Shown here piece after piece: positions 43,850 through 53,014 of a stretch of 64,000 nt of DNA. Each line of letters begins with the position of its first letter. Position 1 is the first letter of the stretch. The stretch lies in assembly GCA_964570285.1 (NCBI GenBank), contig CAZMXP010000017.1, forward strand, positions 14,940 to 78,939, in the 5' to 3' direction. Position numbers and translations under genes: made by a program. The stretch is from CAZMXP01 sp964570285 (GTDB taxonomy: Bacteria; Planctomycetota; PLA2). Under the pieces are notes generated by a model. That model ran no database searches, was not told the DNA's origin, and was given only the letters and a program-made list of their open reading frames with translations.

Positions 43850-46800
43850 TCAACCTCCGGCGGCAACCGCCATCCAGCAGACCAACAGGACATCGCTCTC
43901 CCGGATCGCGGGGAGCGGCTTCGGCGGTTCGTAGGGCTGGAGGCCGAGGTCGCGAATGGCCTTCCAGAGGGATTCCGAGGCTTCCTGCGGCCTCGCGTCG
44001 GCCCCGCGGATGGCCTCGTGGATCAGGCGCTCAACGCGATAGCCGCGCGGGGCGAGTAGGGACGCCGTGGCCCGGTCCAGATCCTCCTGCGTGGCTCCCG
44101 CGGGGGGATTGGCCCGGAGGTGGTCGGCGGCGCGCTTGAACGCCGGGCGGATCGCCGGCTGGAGGTTGGCGGGGTCGGTCGCGAAGCTCCATTCGGCATA
44201 GATGTCTGCGCGGGCGGCCTGCCAGGCGGGGTAGGCGGCCTCGGCGGCGGACTGCGGGAGGTCGCGGGGCGTCGCCTCGGTGCAGGCGATCCGCCTAAGG
44301 CATTCGAGCGTCTCGCGCACGATGGGGCCGCCGCCCGCAGGCACGAACCGGAGGAAGCTCCGCTCGCCGACGCGAGCGCAGAAGAGGTGGCCGGGGACCG
44401 GTCCCCCCGCGAAGCCGGAGCCGATCGTCCACGGAAGGTCTCGGATTCTCGCCTCGCCGTAGTGTTCGAGCCCGCGCCGGAGCTCCTGGCGGTACTCTTC
44501 GCCCGAGTGGGCTCCCGCCTCCTCGCCGCCGGTCTCGAAGAGCGTCGGGTCCTCCTGCCTGAGCCGCTCGATCTCCTCGCGCGTCTCGGCGAAGACCACC
44601 TCGCCGGTGGCGCCGCCGGGGATCACCTCGCTCTCGACGCCGATCGACGCTGCGGCCTGCGCGAGCTTTCGCCGGATGCGGGTCTCCAGATCCAGCAGCT
44701 TGTCGAGCCCCTCGTCGGGGAAGAAGCAGCGCAGGTGGACCCTGGCATGGGGGCTCCCGATCCGGTCCACGCGGCCGTGGCGCTGCACGAGCCGCATCGG
44801 GTTCCACGGCAGGTCGAAGTTGACGATGTTCCGGCACTGCTGGAGGTTCATGCCCTCCGCCAGCACGTCGGTGCAGACGAGGATATCGAAGAGGTCGGCG
44901 GCACGCTCAGGGGGCGCCTGCGTCGACCGCGGCGCGAAGCCGAAGACCGCATCCTCGCGCGTGACGCCGTCGCGCGACTTCTGCCCGCTCACCGAGGCCA
45001 TCCGCCCGCGATAGACCTCCAGGTCGGCGTCGCTCGCGACGGCATCGCGCAGGTAGGCGACGATCCAGTCGACCGTCTCCGCGAAGTAGGAGAAGACGAG
45101 CACCTTCCGGTTGTCGCGGCGCTCGTCGTCGGACTGGCCATCGTGGGCAGCGCGACGGGCGAGGTCGACGACGCACTCCCGCAGGGCCGCGAGCTTGGGG
45201 TCGGTCGCCGCCGTCACCTTCGCCGCCCGTCCCCGGTACCTCTCCAGCAGAGCCCGGTCGGCCAGCACCGCAGCGCGCAGCCGGGGCACGTCGTAGCCGC
45301 GCGCAGGCTCGGCGCCGTGCTCCCGCAGGAGGTCCACGAGCGCGTCCTCCGACGCCACGTCCTGCGCCTCCCCCACGGCCGCAATCGCGTCGGCGGTCGG
45401 CACGTACCCCGAGTCGAGCGCCTTCACGAAGAGGTCGTGAGATTCGACCATCCGCTCCAGCGTCCGCACGAAGGCATGGACCGACGACTCGAAGCGCTTC
45501 AAGAGCGCGGACCGCACGAGCCCCGTCAGCGCGACCTCGCTCGCCTCCACCCCCGATCCCCCCCCGCGCCGGAACGAGGAGGGCCGGAAGCGCGCAAGCG
45601 TGAGTTCGGGCTCGCCATGCTCCGGCATCACTGCTGCCGCGAAGTCCGCGAAGAACCCCGGCAGCACGCCCTCCAGCCGGTAGACCACCGCGCGCACCTC
45701 GGGCGTCGGGAAGCGCACCGGCATCTCCACGCCGCCCGGCCCCCGGATGCGGTCCGACGGGTAGTAGCGCTTCACGAAGTGGCGCGTGCGCCGCACCGTC
45801 ACCGTGTCGAGCACGTCGAAGAGCGTCTCGGGCCGCAGGTCCTCGGGATCGAGCGCCGCGGCGTGCTCGAAGCGCCGCTTCAGCGACGGGATGCCGCGAT
45901 CGGCGAGGAAGGCGTCGTGGCCCGCGAAGTAGCAGAGCAGGTAGTAGAGGTCCCAGAGGCTGTTGTTGACCGGGGTCGCCGTAAGCAGCACGAGGTCGCG
46001 CGGCGGCGATCCGGCGAGCAGCGTCCGCAGCGCAGCGGCGCGTTCGGTGTCGGGATTCCGGAAGGCGTGCGCCTCGTCCACGACGATGAGGCTGTACTCG
46101 TCCCAATACCGGCTGACCTTGCCTCCCTTGAGTGCAATCTCCTCGAAGGAAACGCAGTCCGCCTTGAGGTCGAAGTCGTCGAAGAAGGTCCGCCATGTGC
46201 CGTCGCGCAGGGCGGCCGGGGCGACGACGAGCACGCGCTGCCTCCGCTCCTTCACCCGGCGGATCAACTCGCCCGCGATGAAGGTCTTGCCGAGGCCCAC
46301 GCCATCGGCCACGACGACGCCGTGGTACTGGGCGAGGATCTTCTCCGCCCGCGCCACGCCGTCGGTCTGGAAGGTCGTGAGCCGGATGTGCCCCGCCGCG
46401 TCGCGCTCGCCCGAGAGCTCCGCCCCATACCGCTCCCACAGCACGCGCAGGTAGACGAGGTACGGGTCGTACTCGGCGACGCGCTCCTGGTAGAGCGCCG
46501 CGAGGTCGTAGGGCTCGGCCTCGGCCCAGAGCGAATCGAACCACGCCTGCACCCTGCCCACGAGCGACGGCGCGTAGTGGCCGAGATTCAATTCGAGGTT
46601 GCCGACGAGCCCCGCCGCCGTGAGGTTCGACGAGCCCGCGATGACGCCGTCCTGGTCCGAGAAGACGAAGGCCTTCCCGTGCAGGAAGCCGCGCGCGTAC
46701 CTCCGCACTTCGAGCTTGCCCGAGGCGAGGAACGCGAGGAGGCGTTCCACGGAGCGATTCGCCTCGCGCGTGAACTCGAGGAGGTTCCGGTCGCCGCGGA

Positions 46801-47098
46801 TGCCCGCCTCGGCCGCCGCGAGCGCCGCGACCACCTGCCGTGCCTCGCCGCGCGGCTGCCCCGGCAGCGGCACCTCCCGCGCCGGTGGGTACTGCGGCTC
46901 CGCCCCGAGCAGCAGCTTCACGCCCGAGAGGTGCTCCAGCTCGCCCGCGAGCATCGAGAACCCCTCCGGGTTGAAGTAGCCCGTCGCCACGCAGAGCGAC
47001 AGCGGCCTCTTGTACGCCTCGCGCGCCCAGCCCATGTGCGCCCGCAGCGCCGCCAGCAGCGTGTTCCCGTCGCGGTTGTCGACGAACTCGGGCTTCAC
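43850..47098 (-). CDS. PLD-SNF2 helicase of a restriction/defence operon
   Basis: 1082 aa. Residues about 1-190 form a phospholipase-D-type nuclease-like domain (H140-x-K142, then GSSN near 155). The Asp after HxK is shifted by one residue. Residues about 240-880 form an SNF2-like helicase: Walker A GVGLGKT (K271), DEAH (341-344), LTATPVNN, and motifs V-VI in TDVLAEGMNLQQC and QRHGRVDRIGS. The C-terminal 200 residues are helical and unassigned. It probably translocates on DNA and couples recognition to cleavage, together with the Eco57I-like methylase upstream. The GTG 47098 start overlaps the methylase stop (GTGA). Confidence 0.8.
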   Translation of the reverse strand: MKPEFVDNRDGNTLLAALRAHMGWAREAYKRPLSLCVATGYFNPEGFSMLAGELEHLSGVKLLLGAEPQYPPAREVPLPGQPRGEARQVVAALAAAEAGIRGDRNLLEFTREANRSVERLLAFLASGKLEVRRYARGFLHGKAFVFSDQDGVIAGSSNLTAAGLVGNLELNLGHYAPSLVGRVQAWFDSLWAEAEPYDLAALYQERVAEYDPYLVYLRVLWERYGAELSGERDAAGHIRLTTFQTDGVARAEKILAQYHGVVVADGVGLGKTFIAGELIRRVKERRQRVLVVAPAALRDGTWRTFFDDFDLKADCVSFEEIALKGGKVSRYWDEYSLIVVDEAHAFRNPDTERAAALRTLLAGSPPRDLVLLTATPVNNSLWDLYYLLCYFAGHDAFLADRGIPSLKRRFEHAAALDPEDLRPETLFDVLDTVTVRRTRHFVKRYYPSDRIRGPGGVEMPVRFPTPEVRAVVYRLEGVLPGFFADFAAAVMPEHGEPELTLARFRPSSFRRGGGSGVEASEVALTGLVRSALLKRFESSVHAFVRTLERMVESHDLFVKALDSGYVPTADAIAAVGEAQDVASEDALVDLLREHGAEPARGYDVPRLRAAVLADRALLERYRGRAAKVTAATDPKLAALRECVVDLARRAAHDGQSDDERRDNRKVLVFSYFAETVDWIVAYLRDAVASDADLEVYRGRMASVSGQKSRDGVTREDAVFGFAPRSTQAPPERAADLFDILVCTDVLAEGMNLQQCRNIVNFDLPWNPMRLVQRHGRVDRIGSPHARVHLRCFFPDEGLDKLLDLETRIRRKLAQAAASIGVESEVIPGGATGEVVFAETREEIERLRQEDPTLFETGGEEAGAHSGEEYRQELRRGLEHYGEARIRDLPWTIGSGFAGGPVPGHLFCARVGERSFLRFVPAGGGPIVRETLECLRRIACTEATPRDLPQSAAEAAYPAWQAARADIYAEWSFATDPANLQPAIRPAFKRAADHLRANPPAGATQEDLDRATASLLAPRGYRVERLIHEAIRGADARPQEASESLWKAIRDLGLQPYEPPKPLPAIRESDVLLVCWMAVAAGG

Positions 47099-50000
47099 TC
47101 GAAGTACTCCATCACGCGCCCGAGGCGCGCCTCGTAGTCCCACCCCTCGTGGAAGGTCGCGAAGAGATGGGCGAGCTGGTCGGCGGTGAGGCCGTAGAGG
47201 CGGGCGGCGAGCGCGTCGAGCTCCGCGATCATCGACTCGCGACGCGCTTCGGGGAGCGGGCCATAGTCCACGCCGACGGCGCCCGCCCAGTAGGCGAAGC
47301 GCTCGTCGGCGGCGGCAAGCCGCCCGGCGAGCTTCACGACCCGCTTCCAGAGAGGGTCATTCCGGGGGGGCCTGGGGACCGGGAGCATGTTGAGGAGGAA
47401 GAAGTTGACGTGCGTCTCGACGAACCGCCGTGCGAACCAGTCGAGAGGGATTGACGACAGGATGCCGACTAGGAAAGCCTCGTCCTTCTCGTCGCCGCGC
47501 ACGCGGATCAGGAACGGCGCCTGGTTGCTGATGAACACCCGCGGCGGGAGGAGCGCCGCGATCACCGTACGCTGGTTCGTGCGGTTCGTGACATCCCGGA
47601 ACGCCACCCGCGCGCTCTGGAAGGGCATCGTCGCGTCGTTCGTGAGGCTCGCGCCGTCGAGGTGCGACCACGGCGAGTCCTTCTTGCGCGCGCTCCTCGC
47701 GCGCTTCTCGAAGAGCGCGCCGAGCACCCTCTTCGGATCGGCGTAGGCGTAGTAGGCTCCCGTGTCGGGCTTCCAGATGTCGAAGGACTCCCCCTTGAAG
47801 ACGGGGACATGACCCTTGGGCATGTCTTCGACAAACTTGAAGTGCGGCTTGTCGTTGGTGGCGTCCAGTTCGCGGTACGGCCGGAAGAGCCACGATTCGC
47901 AGTCGTCGAGGTCGAGGCGCGGGGCCTTGCGCAGTTGCGCGAAGATCGCCGCCGATGCGCCGTCTGGCAGCAGGGGCAGTGTCGCGGTGTCCGTCCACGC
48001 GAGCACGTCCGCAAGCGGGAAGCGCAACGCTGGCCGCCCCACGCCCTCCTCGAACTCCTGAAGGCTCCGGTAGGGGCCGCGCATCGGGAGCGTGCCATCC
48101 TCGCCCGGCTTCGCGCGCGAAAGGGCGCAGAGGGCGATAGTGTAGCGCGGCTCGGCCTCGTCGAAGACCCAACCGCCGGAGTTGAGCAGGAAGGTCAGAT
48201 CGCTGAACGTCCCCTCCGCGAGGATCGCCTTCCGGAAGTCCGTCGACCCCTTCGCGGCGAAGGCCGAACGCGGCAGCACGACACCGACCATGCCGCCCTC
48301 CTTCCGGACGAGCGCCCAGAATCGCCAGCAGAAGGCCTTGTAGAGGTCGGCGTCCCCGGTGCCCATGCCGGGGAATGGGCCGTTGGCGAGTTGTGCGCGC
48401 AGCCCCTCCGCGTCGCGCTGCTCGGCTTCGAGCTTCTTGACGAGATCGGGACGTTCCTTCCTCCACCTGCGCTTGAGATCCTCCTGCTCCTTCTGCTCCT
48501 TCGCCTGGAAGCCGGGGATGTACCGCGTCCAGAAGTCGTCCTCCTCGATCGACGCCTCCTCCCACGGCGGGTTGCCGACGATCACGTCGAAGCCCGGCCT
48601 GTCGCCGCCGAAAACCTCGGGGAACTCGGTCGGGAAGTGGAAGGGGCGCACGCCCTTCAGTGCCTCCAGCGCGGCCTTGGCGAGATCGCTCTTCGCCAGC
48701 GAAGCGGGAGACTTGGCGAGTCCGAGGAACTTCCCATAGCGCACCTCGTCGAGAACCGACTGCTCCACGCGTGCGGCGGCGAGGATCGTGCAGGCGATGC
48801 GAAGGGGCTCGAGCGTGTCGTGGATGCGCCGGTCGGTCGCCCGCGCCTCGCGCACCTCGGCGGCGTCGGCGTCGGCGAGTTCGCCGAGCTTTCTCACGTC
48901 GTCCTTGGCCTTCTCGAGCAGCGCGACGAGCGGATCGATCCCGAAGTAGCCCTCGCCGATGATCTCGCGCATCTCGTCGAAGACCGCGATCCCCACCAGC
49001 GAGTTGCCAACGACGAGGTTGTGATCGAGGAAAGAAAGGGGCAGGCCGGGGACGAAGGTGTGGACCCACACCGAGAGGCGGGCGAGATCCACGGCGAGCG
49101 GGTTAAGATCGACGCCGAACACGCAGCGCCGGGCGATCTGCCTGCGCAGCAGTTGTGTGTCCTCGATCTCGCCCGCAGCCCCCGCGCCCCCCACGGCATC
49201 GACCGCGGCAGCGCGCAGCCGTCGGATCTCCTCGGTCACCCCCGGAAGGGTCCGGTTGGTTAGGTAGGTCGAGAGGCGGCGCTCGATGCGGTCGATCGCC
49301 GCGATCAGGAAGTGGCCCGAGCCCATCGCGATGTCGGCGATGCGGAAGTCGAAGAAGCGCTTGGACGCCTCGGCGGGGTCGTGGATGCCGTCGAGGCTGC
49401 GGGTGTGGGCCTTGAGCGCCGGTTCCAGCGCGTGGTCGAGCAGGTGCTCGACGGCGAAGTCCTTCGTGTAGTAGCTGCCCGTGGCCTTCCGGCCGCCGGA
49501 GCGGTCGTGCAGGTAGACGGCCCCCTTCTCGACGCTGACGGCGTCGCTCCTCTTCTTGAGTGGGCGGTAGCCCGCCTTCGGGTCGAGGGTCAGGTCCTCC
49601 TCGGCGACGGAGAGCTCGCATTCGAGGAGGCCTTCGTAGATGGTCCCGAACTCGCGCACGCCGAGGGAGCGGAAGTCCACGGGGCCGAGCTGGCCGTCGC
49701 CGGTGTCGTCGAGGAGGAGCTGGGTGAGGGCGGGGGCGTAGACGTCGTTGCCGAGCTCGATGGCGTCGAGGATGGCACCTGCGGGAGAGACCTCGGGGTC
49801 GCGCGAGAAGAGGCCGCCGTTGTAGCGCGGGACGCCCCACTCCTTCTGGCCCTCGTCCACCGCGCGGAAGAGGCGCCTGGTCTCGGCCCAGTAGTGGGCG
49901 CCCTCATCGAAGTGCTTGCCTTCGCGGGCGAGGTCGCGCAGCTCGTGGGCGATCTTCTTGAGCGAGCGGCTGCGGTAGCGGCCGCTGTCCTTGTAGGGGA

Positions 50001-51108
50001 GGAAGTCGCCGTCCTCTGCGTAGGCGATGAAGAGCAGGCGGAAGAGGAGCGTGAGCGTCGCCTGGTAGGTGAGATCGAGGTCGGCGGCGGAGTGGCGCTT
50101 GAGGGAGCGGGCGTTGGCGATGGCGGCGGCCAGGCGGCCGATGACGCCCTCGTAGATGCGCTCGCGGAGGCGGCGGCCAAGCGCGGTGGCGAAGCGGGCG
50201 GAGCGCTCGACGAGGTCCTCGAACGTGCCGCCGGGGCGGAGCGCCTCGTTGGAGAAGAGGAGCCAGAGGTAGCCGATCTGCTCGGGGGCGATCAGCTCGA
50301 GATGGAGCTCGACGTAGGTCTCGGGGCGGCCTCGGCCGCCGACGGCTCCCGAGGCGTCCACGGGGTGGAGGCGGAGCGCCGATCCGTGCAGCACGATCAC
50401 GTACTTGAGGTTCTCTTCCTCGGCGCGGGCGAGCGCGTAGCTGACCGGGGAGCTTCCATTGAAGCGCGTGGAGGAGGCCTCGGGGTGCTCGCTCCGGTCG
50501 AGGAAGACCGCGACGGCGGTGCGCTTCTCGCCGACGCAGAGCAGGCTCACGGGGCCGGTCAGCGTCTTGAAGTTGAAGCCGAGCGCGCGGACGAGGTCCT
50601 GCCCTCGATGGCGTGCCGCGGCTGCGGCGCTCGCGAGCGCGGCGCGCCAGTCGGGGCGCATCGGGACGCCGGTCTTGAGTTCGTGCGTCGCGAGGAGGCC
50701 CTCATTGCGGAGTCCGGGGATGCGGGAGTCGGCATCGGGAAGTGCAGCCCTGAGGAAGCGCAGCGCGCTGTTGGAGTCGGGCTCTTGGAGCGCGACGCGG
50801 CAGATGCGTTCGGCGACGGATTGCGGGATGTCCTGATGGACCGGCGGCTCGTCGCCGGCAGGGCCGCAGAGGTGGGCGAGGTCGCCCTGGAGCGCCACCA
50901 CGATGAGGGGTGAGGCGCGTCCCTTCGAGCGGTCGCGCCAGACTTCGCGGAGGCGGGCGGCGGTGGGGCGCTTCGCGGCCTCGACGACCGCGACTTCGGT
51001 CGGCCAGCTTCCGGAGGCGGCGATGTGGAGGGCGAGGGGCTTCAGGTCCTCGGCTGAACGCCCGAGCGACAGCGGGCGGGCGTCGAGATCGCCGAGGAAG
51101 GTCCCCAT
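47095..51108 (-). CDS. Eco57I-like N6-adenine methylase of the defence operon
   Basis: 1337 aa. The methylase core has motif I in DIAMGSGHFL (around residues 592-600) and the catalytic motif IV N846-P-P-W849. GVDLNPLAVDLARLSVW is the motif II/III region. The N-terminal 330 residues look like a regulatory or nuclease-like part, and the C-terminal 400 residues (LPRSAFAAKGSTDFRKAI, then FISNQAPFLIRV and TDA-like helices) contain the target-recognition region. It should methylate adenine at a specific site and mark self DNA. First gene of a four-gene operon with the PLD-SNF2 helicase, nuclease and DUF4145 protein. The layout recalls BREX PglX and DISARM drmMI, but drmA/drmB and pglZ are absent. 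Confidence 0.8.
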   Translation of the reverse strand: MGTFLGDLDARPLSLGRSAEDLKPLALHIAASGSWPTEVAVVEAAKRPTAARLREVWRDRSKGRASPLIVVALQGDLAHLCGPAGDEPPVHQDIPQSVAERICRVALQEPDSNSALRFLRAALPDADSRIPGLRNEGLLATHELKTGVPMRPDWRAALASAAAAARHRGQDLVRALGFNFKTLTGPVSLLCVGEKRTAVAVFLDRSEHPEASSTRFNGSSPVSYALARAEEENLKYVIVLHGSALRLHPVDASGAVGGRGRPETYVELHLELIAPEQIGYLWLLFSNEALRPGGTFEDLVERSARFATALGRRLRERIYEGVIGRLAAAIANARSLKRHSAADLDLTYQATLTLLFRLLFIAYAEDGDFLPYKDSGRYRSRSLKKIAHELRDLAREGKHFDEGAHYWAETRRLFRAVDEGQKEWGVPRYNGGLFSRDPEVSPAGAILDAIELGNDVYAPALTQLLLDDTGDGQLGPVDFRSLGVREFGTIYEGLLECELSVAEEDLTLDPKAGYRPLKKRSDAVSVEKGAVYLHDRSGGRKATGSYYTKDFAVEHLLDHALEPALKAHTRSLDGIHDPAEASKRFFDFRIADIAMGSGHFLIAAIDRIERRLSTYLTNRTLPGVTEEIRRLRAAAVDAVGGAGAAGEIEDTQLLRRQIARRCVFGVDLNPLAVDLARLSVWVHTFVPGLPLSFLDHNLVVGNSLVGIAVFDEMREIIGEGYFGIDPLVALLEKAKDDVRKLGELADADAAEVREARATDRRIHDTLEPLRIACTILAAARVEQSVLDEVRYGKFLGLAKSPASLAKSDLAKAALEALKGVRPFHFPTEFPEVFGGDRPGFDVIVGNPPWEEASIEEDDFWTRYIPGFQAKEQKEQEDLKRRWRKERPDLVKKLEAEQRDAEGLRAQLANGPFPGMGTGDADLYKAFCWRFWALVRKEGGMVGVVLPRSAFAAKGSTDFRKAILAEGTFSDLTFLLNSGGWVFDEAEPRYTIALCALSRAKPGEDGTLPMRGPYRSLQEFEEGVGRPALRFPLADVLAWTDTATLPLLPDGASAAIFAQLRKAPRLDLDDCESWLFRPYRELDATNDKPHFKFVEDMPKGHVPVFKGESFDIWKPDTGAYYAYADPKRVLGALFEKRARSARKKDSPWSHLDGASLTNDATMPFQSARVAFRDVTNRTNQRTVIAALLPPRVFISNQAPFLIRVRGDEKDEAFLVGILSSIPLDWFARRFVETHVNFFLLNMLPVPRPPRNDPLWKRVVKLAGRLAAADERFAYWAGAVGVDYGPLPEARRESMIAELDALAARLYGLTADQLAHLFATFHEGWDYEARLGRVMEYFE

Positions 51109-51212
51109 GGGTAGACTTTGTCGCCGAATCGGGGACGCGATTCAAGGGGGCCCCCTCCTGCCCGCGCAGCCGCTCGCGGACCCTCGGCTAGCATTGTGGT
51201 CCGGGCATACGA

Positions 51213-51920
51213 ATGACCGTCGTGCTGAACTTCGATCCTGAGGACTGTGACACATCGCACTCGCAGAGCGGATGGGCCGGGGAGGTGCGCGACGTGGAGG
51301 GGGATGCACGCTACTGCAGCGGGTGCATCAAGTGTTGGGAAGGCGAGAGGATTCGCTCGCTGCGGATCGTCGGCGTGATCGGCGGCGCATGGATGCTGAC
51401 GGGCGAGTGCGTAGGCTGTGGCACAGAGTTCAGGGGTCAACTTCTCCTCGTGCTTGCCTCATGGCCGACGCTGTCGGAGATCGTCGGATACGAGGTCGAG
51501 ATGTTCGCCGAGCTTGCGGCACGGCTCGAACGCGGGGATCGCCGTGACCAGGTAGTGATTAATGCACTCGTAGAGGCATTCGCCATCCACACGCGGCAGC
51601 TCATCGACTTCCTGTTCGCGGAGACCATGGGCTGGCCCGTCAGGGTCGGCGACGTCACGGCGTCGAGCTTCCACGTGACGGCGAGCGCCTGGAGGGAGCA
51701 GCCATCGGACTTCCTCGTGAAGACGCGCGAGCGAGTCCACAAGCTGGTCGCCCACATGACTCGCACCCGTGCGGGGGTGAGCGCGGAGGAGAAGAAGTGG
51801 ATGGTGCCCCAGATCCGGAACGAGCTGGTGGCGGCACTCCAGATTTTCGCGCGGGGCGCAAGCCCTGTCCGGTTTCTGTCTACCGTACGCGACTATGTCC
51901 TCGCGTTGGAGACTTCCTGA
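51213..51920 (+). CDS. Unknown protein with an N-terminal Cys pair motif
   Basis: 235 aa, not recognised. The N-terminal third has CSGC-x-KC and later ECVGCGTEFRG, a zinc-ribbon-like C-x2-C ... C-x2-C. The rest is helical with aromatic and charged faces (VIGYEVEMFAELAARLE; QLIDFLFAETMGWP; RERVHKLVAHMTRTRAG). It is a single gene divergent from the methylase operon, with a TAGCAT box at 51189-51194 about 19 nt before the ATG. The base composition is lower in GC than the backbone, which suggests transfer. Confidence 0.5.
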   Translation: MTVVLNFDPEDCDTSHSQSGWAGEVRDVEGDARYCSGCIKCWEGERIRSLRIVGVIGGAWMLTGECVGCGTEFRGQLLLVLASWPTLSEIVGYEVEMFAELAARLERGDRRDQVVINALVEAFAIHTRQLIDFLFAETMGWPVRVGDVTASSFHVTASAWREQPSDFLVKTRERVHKLVAHMTRTRAGVSAEEKKWMVPQIRNELVAALQIFARGASPVRFLSTVRDYVLALETS

Positions 51921-51943
51921 CGCCTACTTGGCTTGCCGACGAA

Positions 51944-52456
51944 TCACGATCCACTGCGCGAAGTGCGCGACCCTCTTCCCGCGGCTCCCGGCGCCTCAGG
52001 AGGTGGTCCATTGTCTTCGGTGGACTCGTCCTGCAACGGCCTGCCCCCTGCCGCGTAGATTCGCACCAGCTCGACAAAGTTAACCGTAGGCAAGAGGAGG
52101 GCGGGATGTCCCGACCGAGCGGTGAGATTTGATACCGTTTCCCTGAGGTACGGGAACAGGATGGCCGGAGCATTGACGCTCGCAAACAGGTCAAGGGGCA
52201 GGCCCTCTTGCTCCCCCTCGAAGAGGCCCTCCATTGTGGCCCTCAGCGTGAAGGCGGCTAGATCGTTGGCGTGCGCCGTCACCTCGACCCCGACTCGCAC
52301 AAGGCAGGTGCGAGCGGCGGCATCGATCTCTGTCTCGATCGTCGCGTCACTGATACCGAACCGACGGTTGGCACTCCCCGGGAACTGCCGGGGCGATGAA
52401 AAGCTAGCCTCTAGAAGGCGAACGCGCTTCAGTGCGAACCCCTGACGCCCCCCCAC
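51944..52456 (-). CDS. SecB-like chaperone
   Basis: 170 aa. It matches SecB along most of its length: LKRVRLLEASFSSPRQFPG at the start, LVRVGVEVTA, GLFEGE, and the signature NAPAILFPYLRETVSNLTARSGHPALLLPTVNFVELVR. The C-terminal 35 residues are Pro/Gly/Ser-rich and unlike housekeeping SecB. SecB homologues in accessory DNA often act as the chaperone of toxin-antitoxin-chaperone systems, holding the antitoxin stable. It is downstream of the HEPN gene and an unknown gene in the same direction. The start is GTG 52456, 4 nt after the preceding stop. Its stop lies 24 bp from that of the convergent gene. Confidence 0.8.
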   Translation of the reverse strand: MGGRQGFALKRVRLLEASFSSPRQFPGSANRRFGISDATIETEIDAAARTCLVRVGVEVTAHANDLAAFTLRATMEGLFEGEQEGLPLDLFASVNAPAILFPYLRETVSNLTARSGHPALLLPTVNFVELVRIYAAGGRPLQDESTEDNGPPPEAPGAAGRGSRTSRSGS

Positions 52457-52460
52457 GTGG

Positions 52461-53006
52461 TTACGCCGCCTCTGCGCGCCGGTCCTTGAACTCGTACGTC
52501 GGCGGGCGCTCCCGGAGGACGAGGAGACTCTCGGACTCGACCGTCGTGTAGTGGCCAGTCGGGGCCTCGATTGCCTGGATCAGGTCAAACCACTGCACGT
52601 CGCTTTCGCTGGGGAGAGTGCTCGGCTCCTGTGTAGAGGTTTGGGAAGTCTCCACGATCGACCCCGACCACGACCCGAGAACGGCTTGGAGTTGTCCGCC
52701 CATCTCCAACGCGCGCATCAGTCGAACCTGCCTCACGCAGTGCTGGTAGCACTTCGCGGTCATCTCGATGGAGTGCGCCATCCCAACGGCGTCCAACGCG
52801 GGGAATCGCTCCATCGCGTCTACGAGGGAGGAAGCGATATCGAGATTCACCGCGGCCAGAGTCGCCGGATCGACGCCGTAAACATGGATGACCCAAGGGC
52901 GGTCCTCCGCTTCTGCCTCGACCACCTGCGTAAGCGTGCCGGGGCAGCGCGCCTCAATCTCGCGCCCAAGCCCCTCAAGACACGCGCGTTCTGTCATGAT
53001 CTGCAT
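52461..53006 (-). CDS. Unknown protein of the HEPN-SecB cluster
   Basis: 181 aa, not recognised. Its central part (PWVIHVYGVDPATLAAVN ... FPALDAVGMAHS ... R-x-V-x-L-M-R) is homologous to the 41039-41413 product; the C-terminal 80 residues are specific to this copy. It sits between the HEPN gene (8 bp upstream) and the SecB-like gene (4 bp downstream), the position where a chaperone-dependent antitoxin is usually encoded. If the system is a TAC, this is the antitoxin or target-sensing part; that is an inference from position only. Confidence 0.5.
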   Translation of the reverse strand: MQIMTERACLEGLGREIEARCPGTLTQVVEAEAEDRPWVIHVYGVDPATLAAVNLDIASSLVDAMERFPALDAVGMAHSIEMTAKCYQHCVRQVRLMRALEMGGQLQAVLGSWSGSIVETSQTSTQEPSTLPSESDVQWFDLIQAIEAPTGHYTTVESESLLVLRERPPTYEFKDRRAEAA

Positions 53007-53014
53007 TGAGGATT

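Noticed and set aside
43850..51108. Complete DISARM or BREX system
   Set aside because: Only a methylase and a helicase resemble parts of these; drmA, drmB, pglZ and brxC-like genes are not in the window.
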